A DNA stretch of 38,776 nt from an uncultured Treponema sp. (GCA_900316905.1 ONET01000010.1:1-38776); one strand, 5' to 3'. Counted from the first letter of the stretch, positions 1 to 8,325 are shown. Program-made: numbers and translations. Notes: a model not told the origin generated them from the sequence alone.

Positions 1-176
1 TCAAAGGCGCCCGGAACCCAAGCGGCGCTGATGTTCTCTTCGGCGACACCGTGGCGGACAAGGCCGTCAACCGCTCCGTCCAAAAGCTTTTGCACGATGA
101 ACGCGTTGAAGCGCGACGCCACGATTCCAACCTTCATGCCGCTTTTCGCGACAACCTTTCCTTCAATCAATTTCAT
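1..176 (-). CDS. ribH: 6,7-dimethyl-8-ribityllumazine synthase (N-terminal part, runs off the window)
   Basis: Lumazine synthase condenses the ribityl-aminouracil made through RibD with the dihydroxybutanone phosphate made by RibBA, the penultimate step of riboflavin synthesis in the cytoplasm. The visible 58 residues begin [15 protein letters not shown] and contain the family's [20 protein letters not shown] substrate-binding start and the WVPGAFE segment. The ATG at 176 follows an AGGAGG ribosome site. It is the last gene of the ribD-ribE-ribBA-ribH order, 108 bases after ribBA. That gap holds an inverted repeat (TCCGCGC/GCGCGGA, about 194-224) but no T-run, so I expect read-through. The C-terminus lies outside the window. 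Confidence 0.93.
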   Translation of the reverse strand, partial: MKLIEGKVVAKSGMKVGIVASRFNAFIVQKLLDGAVDGLVRHGVAEENISAAWVPGAF

Positions 177-284
177 TTCTTTCCTCCTATACGGCTGTCC
201 GCGCGAGTTTAGTTGCGAGCGCGGATGTTGCCGCTTATGCGCCCAGCAAGCAGTTGCGGTCTGCGAACGCTTGCAGTGGCGCTG

Positions 285-1499
285 TTATTCAACATTGATA
301 TGGTCAAAGATGTGGCCCATTTTTTCCTTCTTGGTGCGAAGGTAAAATTTGTCAAACTTTGACGGCGGAATTTCTATCGACACGCGCTCGGCGACTTTTA
401 TTCCAAAGCCGTCAAGCCCGTAAATCTTTTGCGGATTGTTTGTCAAAAGGCGCAGGGATTTTATTCCCAAGTCCTTTAAGATTTGCGCTCCAATCCAATA
501 CTCGCGCAAGTCGGGGGCAAAGCCCAACTTTAAATTGGCTTCGACAGTGTCGTAGCCGTTTTCTTGCAGCATGTAAGTCTTCAGCTTGTTGATGAGACCG
601 ATGCCGCGCCCTTCCTGCCTCATGTAAAGCAAAACGCCGCGCCCTTCTTTTTCTATCGTCTTCATCGCTTGCTGGAGCTGAGGGCCGCAGTCGCAGCGCT
701 GGCTTCCGAACACGTCTCCTGTCAAACATTCGGAGTGAACGCGGCACAAAACTTTTTCGCCGTCGCCGATGTCGCCTTTTACAAGCGCGATGTGGTGCTC
801 TCCGGTAAGGTCGTCGGTGTAGCCGTAAATGTCAAAGTCGCCGTATTCGCTAGGGAGCTTTGCCTTTGCTTCCTGCACGACGTGCTTGTCGTGGACGCGG
901 CAGTAGTCGGCCAGCGCTTTTATCGTTATGTATTTTAGCCCGAACTTTTGCGCGATTTGGTAAACGCGCTCGCCGCGGGCCATCGTTCCGTCGTCGTCCA
1001 TAATCTCGCAGCAAACGCCGCATTCCTTTAAGCCGGCCAAGCGGCAAAGGTCAACGGTGGCTTCCGTGTGCCCCGCGCGGACAAGCACTCCGCCTTTTTT
1101 TGCGATCAGGGGGAACGTGTGGCCGGGCCTTCTAAAATCTTTTGGCGTTGAATCTGGATCGACGCAAGCCTGAATCGTTCGCGCGCGCTCGGCGGCGGAG
1201 ATTCCCGTTGTGGTGGAAACGTGGTCGATCGAAACTGTAAAGGCCGTCTCGTGGTTGTCGGTGTTCTCCGCCACCATCGGGTAAAGGCCAAGCCTGTTTG
1301 CCATGCCCTCACTGATCGGGGTACAAATCAAGCCCTTGGCGTGCGTCGCGATAAAGTTGATGTTTGCTTGCGTCGCGAACTGCGCGGCGCAAATCATGTC
1401 GCCTTCATTCTCGCGGTTTTCGTCGTCGCTTACAAGAATTATTTTTCCCTGCCGCAAATCCTCAAGCGCCTCTTCGATTGTGTTGTATTTTATTTCCAT
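285..1499 (-). CDS. ribBA: Bifunctional 3,4-dihydroxy-2-butanone-4-phosphate synthase / GTP cyclohydrolase II
   Basis: This 404-residue fusion makes both precursors of riboflavin: the N-terminal half (about 1-200) converts ribulose-5-phosphate to dihydroxybutanone phosphate, and the C-terminal half (about 205-395) opens GTP. The RibB part shows [10 protein letters not shown] near the start and [11 protein letters not shown]. The RibA part shows the zinc-binding Cys cluster in [19 protein letters not shown] and the RQEGRGIGL motif. Length is normal for RibBA fusions. Its ATG is one base after the ribE stop codon, so translation is probably coupled. It belongs to the operon under the FMN riboswitch at 3402-3518. 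Confidence 0.97.
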   Translation of the reverse strand: MEIKYNTIEEALEDLRQGKIILVSDDENRENEGDMICAAQFATQANINFIATHAKGLICTPISEGMANRLGLYPMVAENTDNHETAFTVSIDHVSTTTGISAAERARTIQACVDPDSTPKDFRRPGHTFPLIAKKGGVLVRAGHTEATVDLCRLAGLKECGVCCEIMDDDGTMARGERVYQIAQKFGLKYITIKALADYCRVHDKHVVQEAKAKLPSEYGDFDIYGYTDDLTGEHHIALVKGDIGDGEKVLCRVHSECLTGDVFGSQRCDCGPQLQQAMKTIEKEGRGVLLYMRQEGRGIGLINKLKTYMLQENGYDTVEANLKLGFAPDLREYWIGAQILKDLGIKSLRLLTNNPQKIYGLDGFGIKVAERVSIEIPPSKFDKFYLRTKKEKMGHIFDHINVE

Positions 1500-1500
1500 G

Positions 1501-2211
1501 CTAAAAACCTCGCTCTCTTAAAAATTCTTCTGTTATGGCGGAACCATTGCTTGCGGGGGAACGGCCGCCAATACTGGGATTGTTTGCAAGCCCAAGACTG
1601 CCGCCGCTAGTATTGCTTGCAAGACCAAAAAGCCGCTGGACATACTTTCCGACGATGTCGTTTTCCAAATTCACTTTGTCGCCAACCTTTCTCGAAAGCA
1701 GCGTCGTCTCTTCTCCCGTGTGCGGAATGATAGAAACGGCAAAGCGTGACGACTCAAGTTTCGCTACGGTAAGGCTGATGCCGTCAATCGCGATCGAGCC
1801 TTTTTGAACAATCAAATCCAAAATCTCTTTGGGCGCGCTGACGTAAACCCAGACCGCGTTTCCTTCGCGCTCTGTTTCCGCGATAGTTCCCACGCCGTCG
1901 ATGTGGCCGCTGACGATGTGGCCGCCAAAACGTCCGTCCGCCGCCATCGCGCGCTCAAGGTTTACTTGGCTTCCGACGGCAAGGCTTCCAAGATTTGAGC
2001 GGCGCAAGGTCTCGGCCATTACGTCCGCGGTAAAGAAGTCCGCGCCCAAACTTGTCGCGGTTAGGCAGACGCCGTTTACGGCAATGCTGTCGCCGGTTTT
2101 TGTTCCTTTCAAAATTTTTTGCGCGCGGATTTTTATTCTTGCGCCCGCTCCGTCTCCCGACGGCTCCACGCTCGCGACGCTTCCGATTTCTTCTATTATT
2201 CCTGTGAACAT
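1501..2211 (-). CDS. ribE: Riboflavin synthase (alpha subunit type) with a repetitive C-terminal tail
   Basis: Riboflavin synthase dismutates two lumazine molecules to riboflavin. The start [10 protein letters not shown] is diagnostic, and the two lumazine-binding repeats are visible: first half to about residue 95, second half from [11 protein letters not shown], with the SLTV and [13 protein letters not shown] segments. The family usually ends shortly after that segment, near 200 residues. Here about 40 more follow, built from three imperfect copies of a unit like [20 protein letters not shown] and PASNGSA, also visible in the DNA. The role of this tail is unknown. The start overlaps the end of ribD by 16 bases, and the stop lies one base before ribBA. 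Confidence 0.95.
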   Translation of the reverse strand: MFTGIIEEIGSVASVEPSGDGAGARIKIRAQKILKGTKTGDSIAVNGVCLTATSLGADFFTADVMAETLRRSNLGSLAVGSQVNLERAMAADGRFGGHIVSGHIDGVGTIAETEREGNAVWVYVSAPKEILDLIVQKGSIAIDGISLTVAKLESSRFAVSIIPHTGEETTLLSRKVGDKVNLENDIVGKYVQRLFGLASNTSGGSLGLANNPSIGGRSPASNGSAITEEFLRERGF

Positions 2212-3398
2212 ATTCGCTCCGAGTTACTTGGATTACTAAAACTGCCGGCGGCTTTTTGGCCCTGAGTCGCGCCGCAGTTTTTGCCGCCAACGACTTCGTA
2301 TTCAATTAGGACATCGCTTCCGATTTTGCGCGCGTCGCTTTGCGAAAGGCTAAAAGCGTCGGCCACTTCCAAAACGCCGCTTCCAGCCACTGGACTGGGG
2401 GCGGCGGCGCCTCCAAAAATTTTTGGCGCGACAAAAGAGTAAATTCGCTGGACTAGGCCCGCTTTTAATAGCGAAAAGTTAAGCGCGCCGCCGCCTTCCA
2501 CCAGCACGCTGTCAAGACCCAGCTCGCCAAGTTTTTTCATTAAAAGGCAAAGGTTCACGCGATTGCCGCAGGAAGGCGTTCCGCAGTGGATTACTTGAAC
2601 GCCTTTTTGGGCAAGCGCTTTTTCTTTGTCAATGCCAGCGGAGTCCGCGCAGGCGATGATCGTTGGAACTTCGGTCGCGGTTTGGACAAGCTGCGAGTCA
2701 AGCGGAAGGCGCAAGGAACTGTCGCAAATTATTCGCGTAGGGTTCCTTCCTCCGGGAATTCGGCAAGTCAAAAGCGGGTCGTCGGCAAGGACTGTTCCGA
2801 TTCCGGCCATAATGCATGAATACTTATTGCGCAATTGGTGGACAAAGTCGCGCGACTCTTGGCAAGAAATCCACTTGGATTTTCCGGTTGCAGTCGCGAT
2901 TTTTCCGTCTGCGGTCATCGCGTACTTTAGCGCGACGTATGGAGTTTTGCTTGTAATGTAATGGAAGAAAATAAAATTGAGCGCGTCGCATTCCGAGCGC
3001 AAAAAGTCTTCCTCAACCTCAACGCCCCGTTCGCGCAAAAACGCGGCGCCCTTTCCGCTTACCAAAGGGTTTGGGTCCCGGCTTCCGACAACGACTTTTT
3101 TTATTCCGGCCTCAACGATGGCCTCGACGCAAGGCGGCTGCTTTCCTGTGTGGCAGCAGGGTTCCAGCGTGACAAAAATTTGGGCGCCGCTAGGATCGTT
3201 CCCCCGCTCGCGGCAGTCGCGCAAAGCGTCGCGCTCAGCGTGCAAGTCGCCGTATTTGTGGTGACAGCCTTGGCCTATGATTTGATTTTCTTTTACGATG
3301 ACGGCGCCGACCAGGGGATTGGGATTTGTCCAGCCTTCGCCTTTTTTGGCAAGTTCAATTGCCGCGCGCATAAAGCGCTCGTTAGAGTCGTGTTCCAT
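2196..3398 (-). CDS. ribD: Diaminohydroxyphosphoribosylaminopyrimidine deaminase / 5-amino-6-ribosylamino-uracil reductase
   Basis: RibD carries out deamination and then side-chain reduction of the pyrimidine intermediate. The N-terminal zinc deaminase domain (about 1-145) shows NPLVGAVIV, HAERDAL and PCCHTGKQPPC. The C-terminal NADPH reductase domain follows, with YAMTADGKIA and VEGGGALNFSLL. I chose the ATG at 3398 (MEHDSNERF): AAGAAGGA lies just upstream. The longer alternative at 3413 has its ATG inside the conserved GGATGG 3' end of the riboswitch and has no ribosome site of its own. About 25 residues of low-complexity tail after IEYEVV overlap the ribE start. First gene of the rib operon. 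Confidence 0.94.
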   Translation of the reverse strand: MEHDSNERFMRAAIELAKKGEGWTNPNPLVGAVIVKENQIIGQGCHHKYGDLHAERDALRDCRERGNDPSGAQIFVTLEPCCHTGKQPPCVEAIVEAGIKKVVVGSRDPNPLVSGKGAAFLRERGVEVEEDFLRSECDALNFIFFHYITSKTPYVALKYAMTADGKIATATGKSKWISCQESRDFVHQLRNKYSCIMAGIGTVLADDPLLTCRIPGGRNPTRIICDSSLRLPLDSQLVQTATEVPTIIACADSAGIDKEKALAQKGVQVIHCGTPSCGNRVNLCLLMKKLGELGLDSVLVEGGGALNFSLLKAGLVQRIYSFVAPKIFGGAAAPSPVAGSGVLEVADAFSLSQSDARKIGSDVLIEYEVVGGKNCGATQGQKAAGSFSNPSNSERICSQE

Positions 3399-3401
3399 AA
3401 T

Positions 3402-3518
3402 TCCTTCTTCCATCCAGACTTTACTGTCGGCCGCGGAATCTCACCGCGTCATGCTCTGGCGTCGCCATCGCTTGCTGGCTATACAGCCGGTGGGGAATTG
3501 CGCCCCGCCTTGAAGTTT
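3402..3518 (-). promoter_or_regulatory. FMN riboswitch (RFN element)
   Basis: The minus strand shows the hallmark RFN segments in order: TTCAAGGCGGGG, AATTCCCCACCGGC, TATAGCCAGCAAGCG, CGGTGAGATTCCGCGGCCGAC, AGTAAAGTCTGGATGG and AAGAAGGA (the fourth is quoted as overlapping blocks CGGTGAGATTCCG and GCGGCCGAC). It binds FMN and shuts down riboflavin synthesis. The closing helix would pair CTTC with the GAAG that overlaps the ribD ribosome site, so I infer control of translation initiation rather than termination. Confidence 0.95.
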
Positions 3519-3587
3519 ATGCTTTCAAAAAGGGGCGCGTCAGTCTTGTGGCGCTACCCCGCCTTGAAAAAATAATTGGTATGTCCT

Positions 3588-3616
3588 ATACTAGCGCATC
3601 GCGCGGATTTGCGCAA
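3588..3616 (-). promoter_or_regulatory. Candidate promoter of the rib operon
   Basis: TTGCGC and TAGTAT are separated by 17 bases, about 70 bases upstream of the riboswitch aptamer on the minus strand. Both hexamers are imperfect. It also lies just upstream of the divergent TSUP gene. Confidence 0.4.
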
Positions 3617-3630
3617 GAAGGAGTGGCGCT

Positions 3631-4392
3631 TTGAAAATCGCTTTCGCAATAGTTTGCCCGATGCTTTTTCTTGCGGGATTCGTGGATTCAATCGCGGGAG
3701 GGGGCGGCTTGATTTCGCTTCCCGCGTATCTTTTTGCGGGCCTTCCGATTCACACTGCGATCGGAACGAATAAATTTTCCTCCGCTTTTGGAACAGGCCT
3801 TTCAACCTTCAGATACATAAGGCAAAAGCTTGTCCTCGCAAAGCTCGCGGTTCCTTCCGTGGCCTTTGGCTTTTTGGGCTCGGCGATTGGAGCGCGCCTT
3901 TCCATGCTCGCTTCGGAACTTCTTTTGCAGTCGCTTCTTTTGGCAGTCCTTCCAGCCGCCGCCTTTTGCGTTTTGAACAAGCGGCTTTTTAAAGGCGGAA
4001 CTGAAGATGAATTGACCGCCGACAAAAAAACTTTTTTTATCGTCATGGCGTCGGCCTTGGCGATCGGAATGTACGACGGCCTTTACGGTCCCGGAACGGG
4101 AACCTTTTTGATAATCGCCTTTACCGCGCTCGCAAAGATGAGCGTCCGCCAAGCCAACGCGCACGCCAAAGTCATAAATTTTTCAACCAACATCGCGGCG
4201 CTTTTTGTTTACCTGCTTCACGGCCAAGTTTTGTTCCCCCTTGGAATTGCCGCCGCCCTCAGCAACATGCTTGGAAATTATCTAGGCTCAAGCCTTGTCC
4301 TTTCAAAAAGCGAAAGGATTGTAAAGCCCATCGTCATTTTTGTCTTGCTTTTGCTTCTTGCAAAAATAATTTTTGACATTAAAATTTTTTAG
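3631..4392 (+). CDS. TSUP (TauE/SafE) family membrane permease
   Basis: A 253-residue integral membrane protein of the TauE/SafE (DUF81) family, which moves small anions such as sulfite, sulfoacetate or other organosulfur compounds. The family start GFVDSIAGGGGLISLPAYL is present, and the second repeat shows GMYDGLYGPGTGTFLII, so both inverted halves are intact. Eight or so hydrophobic segments are visible. The start is a TTG at 3631, seven bases after GAAGGAG; a GTG just upstream meets a stop at once. The substrate cannot be read from sequence. It is divergent from the rib operon, and no ribosylpyrimidine link is implied. Confidence 0.88.
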   Translation: MKIAFAIVCPMLFLAGFVDSIAGGGGLISLPAYLFAGLPIHTAIGTNKFSSAFGTGLSTFRYIRQKLVLAKLAVPSVAFGFLGSAIGARLSMLASELLLQSLLLAVLPAAAFCVLNKRLFKGGTEDELTADKKTFFIVMASALAIGMYDGLYGPGTGTFLIIAFTALAKMSVRQANAHAKVINFSTNIAALFVYLLHGQVLFPLGIAAALSNMLGNYLGSSLVLSKSERIVKPIVIFVLLLLLAKIIFDIKIF

Positions 4393-4411
4393 CGGAATCG
4401 CGGCGGACAAT

Positions 4412-4437
4412 CAAAATTTTCCGCGCGGAAAATTTTG
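4412..4437. repeat. Perfect 26-bp palindrome between the TSUP gene and the next promoter
   Basis: CAAAATTTTCCGC is followed directly by its exact reverse complement. The last three bases overlap the -35 hexamer of the promoter at 4435. It could act as a terminator for the TSUP gene (stem CC/GG core with flanking A and T runs) or as a repressor site on the downstream promoter. Confidence 0.6.
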
Positions 4438-4463
4438 CAAAAAGGCGAAAAGCGTGATACAAT
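4435..4463 (+). promoter_or_regulatory. Sigma-70 type promoter for the secreted protein gene
   Basis: TTGCAA and TACAAT are 17 bases apart, about 20 bases before an AGGAGG ribosome site. The -35 overlaps the 26-bp palindrome. Confidence 0.65.
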
Positions 4464-4482
4464 TTAAGGGTTAGGAGGAAAA

Positions 4483-4932
4483 ATGAAAAAACTTTTATTC
4501 GCTTGCTTGGCGCTTTTTATGGCGGCTGCGGCGTTTTCACAAAGCGCCAAGACTACGGGAGTGACGGATTCGGACGTTCAGTCTTTTTGCAAGAACTTTA
4601 AAAAGATGGAAGCGGACTTTAAGAAATTTGACGTTGACACGAGCGACGCGCAGGCTTTGGCCATGGCTCTTGGAGCGGACAAGTCCGTGGAACAGATTTT
4701 GAACAAAAACGGAATTTCCGGAAGCAACGCCATTGACAAGCTTCGCGCAATCGCTTACGGCTATGTCATCGCGCGCTATGACGAAGCGATGGCCGCCGAC
4801 CCGGAAGCCGCCGCGCTCATAAAAAGCATGGGCCGCGATCCGATGGCCGAAGCCAGAACTCAAATTTCCGACGCCGACCAAAAAGTCGTTGGCCGTCATT
4901 TGCAGGAACTTAAAAAAGTTTTTGACGACTAG
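4483..4932 (+). CDS. Small secreted protein of unknown function
   Basis: 149 residues with a clear signal peptide (MKKLLFACLALFMAAAAFSQ, cleavage probably after AFS or FSQ), so it is exported. The mature part is charged and mostly helical in appearance, with repeated Lys/Asp-rich stretches (FKKMEADFKKFDVD, DADQKVVGRHL). There is no cysteine, lipobox or recognisable catalytic motif. The ATG follows TTAGGAGGAAAA. It has its own promoter and stands alone. It ends 32 bases from the convergent cyclase gene with no obvious hairpin terminator between them. I do not recognise the family. Confidence 0.8.
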   Translation: MKKLLFACLALFMAAAAFSQSAKTTGVTDSDVQSFCKNFKKMEADFKKFDVDTSDAQALAMALGADKSVEQILNKNGISGSNAIDKLRAIAYGYVIARYDEAMAADPEAAALIKSMGRDPMAEARTQISDADQKVVGRHLQELKKVFDD

Positions 4933-4964
4933 AGCTTTTCTCGGCAAGCCTCGCCATCGTCGCG

Positions 4965-6374
4965 CTACTCGTCCACAAAGTACCCGTTCATCAAGCCCTT
5001 GCCCTTGACTTCAACTTGGACGGGGCCTTGCCAGGCAAACTTGTCGCTGGCTTGCTTTTGCGCGGCTTCGGAGACGTGAATCTTCATCGGCTGGCCTGAG
5101 CTTTCCATGCGGCTGGCCACGTTCACTGTGTCGCCCCAAATGTCGTAAATGAATTTTGTTTTTCCGATGACGCCGGCCACAAGCTCGCCGCTGTTGATTC
5201 CAACGCGGATTTGAACGGGCTTTTCCGCCGTCTTGTTGAACTCTTCAACGTCGCGCAAAAGGCCTTGGGCAAAGCGGATCATTTTTTCCACGCCGTCGTT
5301 TTGAGCGCTTTCGTCCAGACCGGCCGCGGCCATGTAGGAGTCGCCAATAGTTTTTATTTTTTCAACGCCCTCGCGCTCGGCCCGCTCGTCAAAAAGGCTG
5401 GTCAGTTGGTTCAACATCTTTACGGTTTGGTCGGCGGTCATGTCGGAACTCATTTTTGTAAAGCCCACGATGTCGGTGAACAAAACGGTGGCGTTGGGGT
5501 AGTTGCGCGAAATCGTTTGGCCGGGCCGCTCGGTCAATTCGCGCGCGATGTCGGCCGGCAAAATGTTCAGCAACAGGCGCTCGACTTTTTGGTTTGCCGT
5601 GCGCAGCTCCTTTGTGCGCTCGTCAACAGTTTGCTCCAATTCCTTTTGGTAGCGGGCGAGCATTTCGATTTCCAGTCGGTGCGCGCGCTCAACTTTTTTG
5701 TTCATTTCCTTCAAGTCAAAAATGTACAAAACAAACGCCATTCCGGCGGAAGAAATTCCTGTTATGTAAAAGCCCTTCATTTTAAACTGAATCGCGCTTG
5801 CGGCGATTGGAATCGCGATGAAGAACAAAAGCGGAACTGCCATTTCGCGCGGGATTCTTTTAAAGTTCCGCAGAATGCAGATGAATTGCAGCGCGAGCGC
5901 GGCGCATGGAAAAATGTAAGCCAGCGGACGGGCGGGGCTTCGGATGTAATTGTTCCGCTCGTCTATCGTGTAGTAAAGGCCGGTGAACTGAGAAATGATG
6001 ACCAGCGCGATTTCGATTAGCAAGACGATTCCCGCAACATAAAATTCCCAAGGCATTTTTTTTAGCTCGCCTTCTTTTTGGAACAAGTCTTTTAAATAGA
6101 AGTTCAAGTTCAAAATCAAAAAGGCCGGAAAAAAGTAGTTGCCAAATTTTGCCAGCCGCGTGACGCGAACCGCCGTTTCGTTCATCATAAAGCTGTATGC
6201 GGTAAAGGCTAACTGCGACGACAAAATGCCCGCCGCGCTCAGTTCCAAAAAAATTATCGCGGCCTTTCTCCTTCTTGAAAGGTTGTTTGTTCGCAAAGTC
6301 AAAAAGGCTGTCAAAAGGCAAATCGCCTGCAGCGCGATCATCAAGTCATGCTGGTGCCGGATTAAAAAACTCAT
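4965..6374 (-). CDS. Membrane-anchored class III adenylate cyclase
   Basis: 469 residues. The N-terminal 220 residues hold about six or seven hydrophobic segments. A short coiled-coil stretch (about 225-270, EMLARYQKELEQTVDERTKEL) links this to a class III cyclase catalytic domain (about 290-465) facing the cytoplasm. FTDIVGFT carries the first metal-binding Asp and KIKTIGDSYM the second. Substrate-specifying residues are Lys in EKIKTIGD and Asp in YDIWGDTVN, the adenylate-cyclase combination (guanylate cyclases have Glu and Cys). NVASRMES supplies the transition-state Asn and Arg. It probably makes cAMP in response to a membrane signal. The start has little ribosome-site sequence. Confidence 0.93.
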   Translation of the reverse strand: MSFLIRHQHDLMIALQAICLLTAFLTLRTNNLSRRRKAAIIFLELSAAGILSSQLAFTAYSFMMNETAVRVTRLAKFGNYFFPAFLILNLNFYLKDLFQKEGELKKMPWEFYVAGIVLLIEIALVIISQFTGLYYTIDERNNYIRSPARPLAYIFPCAALALQFICILRNFKRIPREMAVPLLFFIAIPIAASAIQFKMKGFYITGISSAGMAFVLYIFDLKEMNKKVERAHRLEIEMLARYQKELEQTVDERTKELRTANQKVERLLLNILPADIARELTERPGQTISRNYPNATVLFTDIVGFTKMSSDMTADQTVKMLNQLTSLFDERAEREGVEKIKTIGDSYMAAAGLDESAQNDGVEKMIRFAQGLLRDVEEFNKTAEKPVQIRVGINSGELVAGVIGKTKFIYDIWGDTVNVASRMESSGQPMKIHVSEAAQKQASDKFAWQGPVQVEVKGKGLMNGYFVDE

Positions 6375-6402
6375 TCTTATATATCACTAAAAAAAGCGCT
6401 TA

Positions 6403-6431
6403 TTGTCAAGATTTCCTCTTTGCGGTAAAAT
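6403..6431 (+). promoter_or_regulatory. Promoter for the BASS transporter gene
   Basis: TTGTCA and TAAAAT are separated by 17 bases, 18 bases upstream of the ATG. On the opposite strand the same bases read TTGACA (6404-6409), so the -35 elements of this gene and of the divergent cyclase gene overlap and the two promoters may compete. Confidence 0.65.
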
Positions 6432-6449
6432 CCTTTCTAGAGGTACATC

Positions 6450-7418
6450 ATGTCTGTTTTAGAAAAAATCGGAAACTTCTTTGGAAAGTTCATGGCCTTG
6501 ATTATCTTGGCCGTGGCCGCTCTGGCGCTTTTTGTTCCGCAGAGTTGTCTTTGGATCCAGCCGGCTTGGATCAATCCGCTTTTGATGCTGGTCATGTTCG
6601 GAATGGGACTCACGCTCAAAATCGAAGACTTCGCGCTTGTCTTTACCCGCCCAAAGGACATCATCATCGGCTGCCTTGCCCAGTTTACCATCATGCCGCT
6701 TTTGGCCTTTGCCTTGGGAAAAATCTTTGGCCTTGAGGTAGGGCTTTTGGCCGGAGTCATTCTTGTCGGAACTTGTCCCGGCGGAACCGCCAGCAACGTA
6801 ATCACTTATCTTTCCAAGGGTGACGTGGCTCTTTCTGTGGGAATGACAAGCGTCAACACTTTGCTCGCGCCGCTCCTCACGCCCGCCATCACTTACTTGC
6901 TTTTAAAAGAGAGCGTCCATGTTGACGTTGTTTCAATGTTCCTTTCTATCGTAAAGGTAGTCATCGTTCCGATTGGCTTGGGCTTTGTCATCAACAAGTT
7001 CTTCGGAAAGTTCACGCAAAAAATCGGAGCGATTTTGCCGGCGATTTCTGTAATCGCGATCGCCTTGATTGTCGGAGCGGTCGTCTCGCGCAACTCGCAG
7101 AAAATTCTCACGACAGGCGCGATTGTCTTTGCCGTCGTTATCTTGCACAACCTTTTGGGCTACGCTTGCGGCTTTGGCCTTGGAAAGCTTTTGCGCTTGA
7201 ACGTGTCCAAGACAAAGGCGCTTTCAATCGAAATCGGAATGCAGAACTCAGGCCTTGCCACAAGCCTTGCCTCAACCGCCTTTCCGTCGCTTGCGATGGC
7301 CACAGTTCCCGGCGCGATTTTTAGCGTTTGGCACAACTTGTCCGGCGCCGTGTTGGCCAATTTTTACCGCAAATGGGAGGAGAAGGATGCCGGCAATGAA
7401 GAAGGAACGCAAGCCTAA
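6450..7418 (+). CDS. Bile acid:sodium symporter family (BASS/SBF) transporter
   Basis: 322 residues, about nine or ten transmembrane segments. It shows the SBF signatures GMGLTLKIEDFA near the first helices, LVGTCPGGTASNVITYLSKGDVALSV (quoted in part: CPGGTASNVITYLSKGDVAL) and EIGMQNSGLATSLA in the second half. These match the sodium-binding ECGxQN-type crossing of the family. Members import bile acids, pantoate, pyruvate or other organic acids with Na+; nothing here fixes the substrate. Its single-gene unit is bounded by a promoter at 6403 and a strong terminator at 7449. The C-terminal EEKDAGNEEGTQA tail is cytoplasmic and hydrophilic. Confidence 0.92.
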   Translation: MSVLEKIGNFFGKFMALIILAVAALALFVPQSCLWIQPAWINPLLMLVMFGMGLTLKIEDFALVFTRPKDIIIGCLAQFTIMPLLAFALGKIFGLEVGLLAGVILVGTCPGGTASNVITYLSKGDVALSVGMTSVNTLLAPLLTPAITYLLLKESVHVDVVSMFLSIVKVVIVPIGLGFVINKFFGKFTQKIGAILPAISVIAIALIVGAVVSRNSQKILTTGAIVFAVVILHNLLGYACGFGLGKLLRLNVSKTKALSIEIGMQNSGLATSLASTAFPSLAMATVPGAIFSVWHNLSGAVLANFYRKWEEKDAGNEEGTQA

Positions 7419-7448
7419 GATTTGTAGGATTTGACTTTTTATGATTTG

Positions 7449-7476
7449 GCCCCGTCGTTTTTGGCGGGGCTTTTTT
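7449..7476 (+). terminator. Rho-independent terminator
   Basis: GCCCCG, a 10-base loop, CGGGGC, then TTTTTT, 30 bases after the transporter stop codon. Confidence 0.9.
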
Positions 7477-7530
7477 GTGTGAACTAGCGGCGCTGTCGGG
7501 TGGCGAACACGTTCCGCATGCCATAAAGCG

Positions 7531-8253
7531 CTATCGCGATTTTTCTGACTTCTTATATGAGAAAGTAAAATCCAAATGGTAAGTTAATTCTGTTCCGTTG
7601 TCAAAATCTCCGTCAATTGGGCCCCAGTCTTTTATTTTAATGCTTTCCAACAGTTTTCCGTCTTTTTTATACAAAATGATTGACTCTGAATGAAAGCCGC
7701 GGTCGCCAGTCGGGTAGGACACACATTCAAGGTCTTCAATGCCGCTTATATCTCTCCAATAGTATTCGTAATACGCTGTTTTTTGTTTTTTGGAATGGTC
7801 GTAAGAAAAACCGCAAAATTCAAGGCCGACGATATTATTTAAATTCCTAAACTCGTAATTTGCGGAATCTTTTCCAGTGTCGCGCTCTATTTTGTCTTTT
7901 TCCCAGCGTCCGTTAAATGAAAGCGCTTCTTTTGCTTCTGCCAGGCTGTCCACTAAAAAAGCGCCAAAAATCCACGCAGGCTTTCCTTTAAAATCAATCA
8001 GCTCCCAATAATTGTTGACTTTATTGATTTCCACCAGTTCATTTTTCTGTCCCAAAACAATAACTGGAGTGTAATTTGGAAGCCCTCCTATTTTTTCTGA
8101 ATTCAGAGAAGGTTCTGCGCGTACGGATACGCCTTCTAAAGAACATACAAATTTCTTTTCTTTTTTTCCGGAATAGAATTCTGAAAAGTCATTTGCATGC
8201 GCTGAAATGGTTATTGCAAAAAGAACAATGCAAAGGAGTTTTATCTTTTTCAT
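7531..8253 (-). CDS. Secreted protein with a bacterial SH3 domain
   Basis: 240 residues with a signal peptide (MKKIKLLCIVLFAITISAHA). Residues about 35-105 form an SH3b domain: VSVRAEPSLNSEKIG, then PVIVLG and WELIDFKGKPAWIFGAFL. Such domains usually bind cell-wall or surface ligands. The remaining 130 residues are Tyr/Trp-rich and beta-like with no family I recognise; similar spirochaete proteins are surface or periplasmic. It has a near-consensus promoter directly against the start codon and no ribosome site, so the mRNA may be leaderless. It faces the BASS gene convergently across the terminator at 7449. Confidence 0.85.
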   Translation of the reverse strand: MKKIKLLCIVLFAITISAHANDFSEFYSGKKEKKFVCSLEGVSVRAEPSLNSEKIGGLPNYTPVIVLGQKNELVEINKVNNYWELIDFKGKPAWIFGAFLVDSLAEAKEALSFNGRWEKDKIERDTGKDSANYEFRNLNNIVGLEFCGFSYDHSKKQKTAYYEYYWRDISGIEDLECVSYPTGDRGFHSESIILYKKDGKLLESIKIKDWGPIDGDFDNGTELTYHLDFTFSYKKSEKSR

Positions 8254-8260
8254 GCTTTGT

Positions 8261-8289
8261 ATTGTACATCACATTTTCCGCGCTGTCAA
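8261..8289 (-). promoter_or_regulatory. Near-consensus promoter abutting the SH3-protein start codon
   Basis: TTGACA, 17 bases, TACAAT. Only seven bases separate the -10 from the ATG at 8253, so transcription should begin at or next to the start codon. Confidence 0.8.
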
Positions 8290-8325
8290 ATTTTCTGTTG
8301 ACGGAAGCAAGAGAGCAAAAGGAAT

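Noticed and set aside
3399..3413. A ribD start five codons upstream (ATG at 3413)
   Set aside because: That ATG is part of the conserved 3' end of the FMN riboswitch and has no ribosome site; the ATG at 3398 does.
5211..6020. A 269-codon open frame on the plus strand opposite the adenylate cyclase gene
   Set aside because: It is a shadow of the GC-rich cyclase codons on the other strand, with no ribosome site and no recognisable domain.
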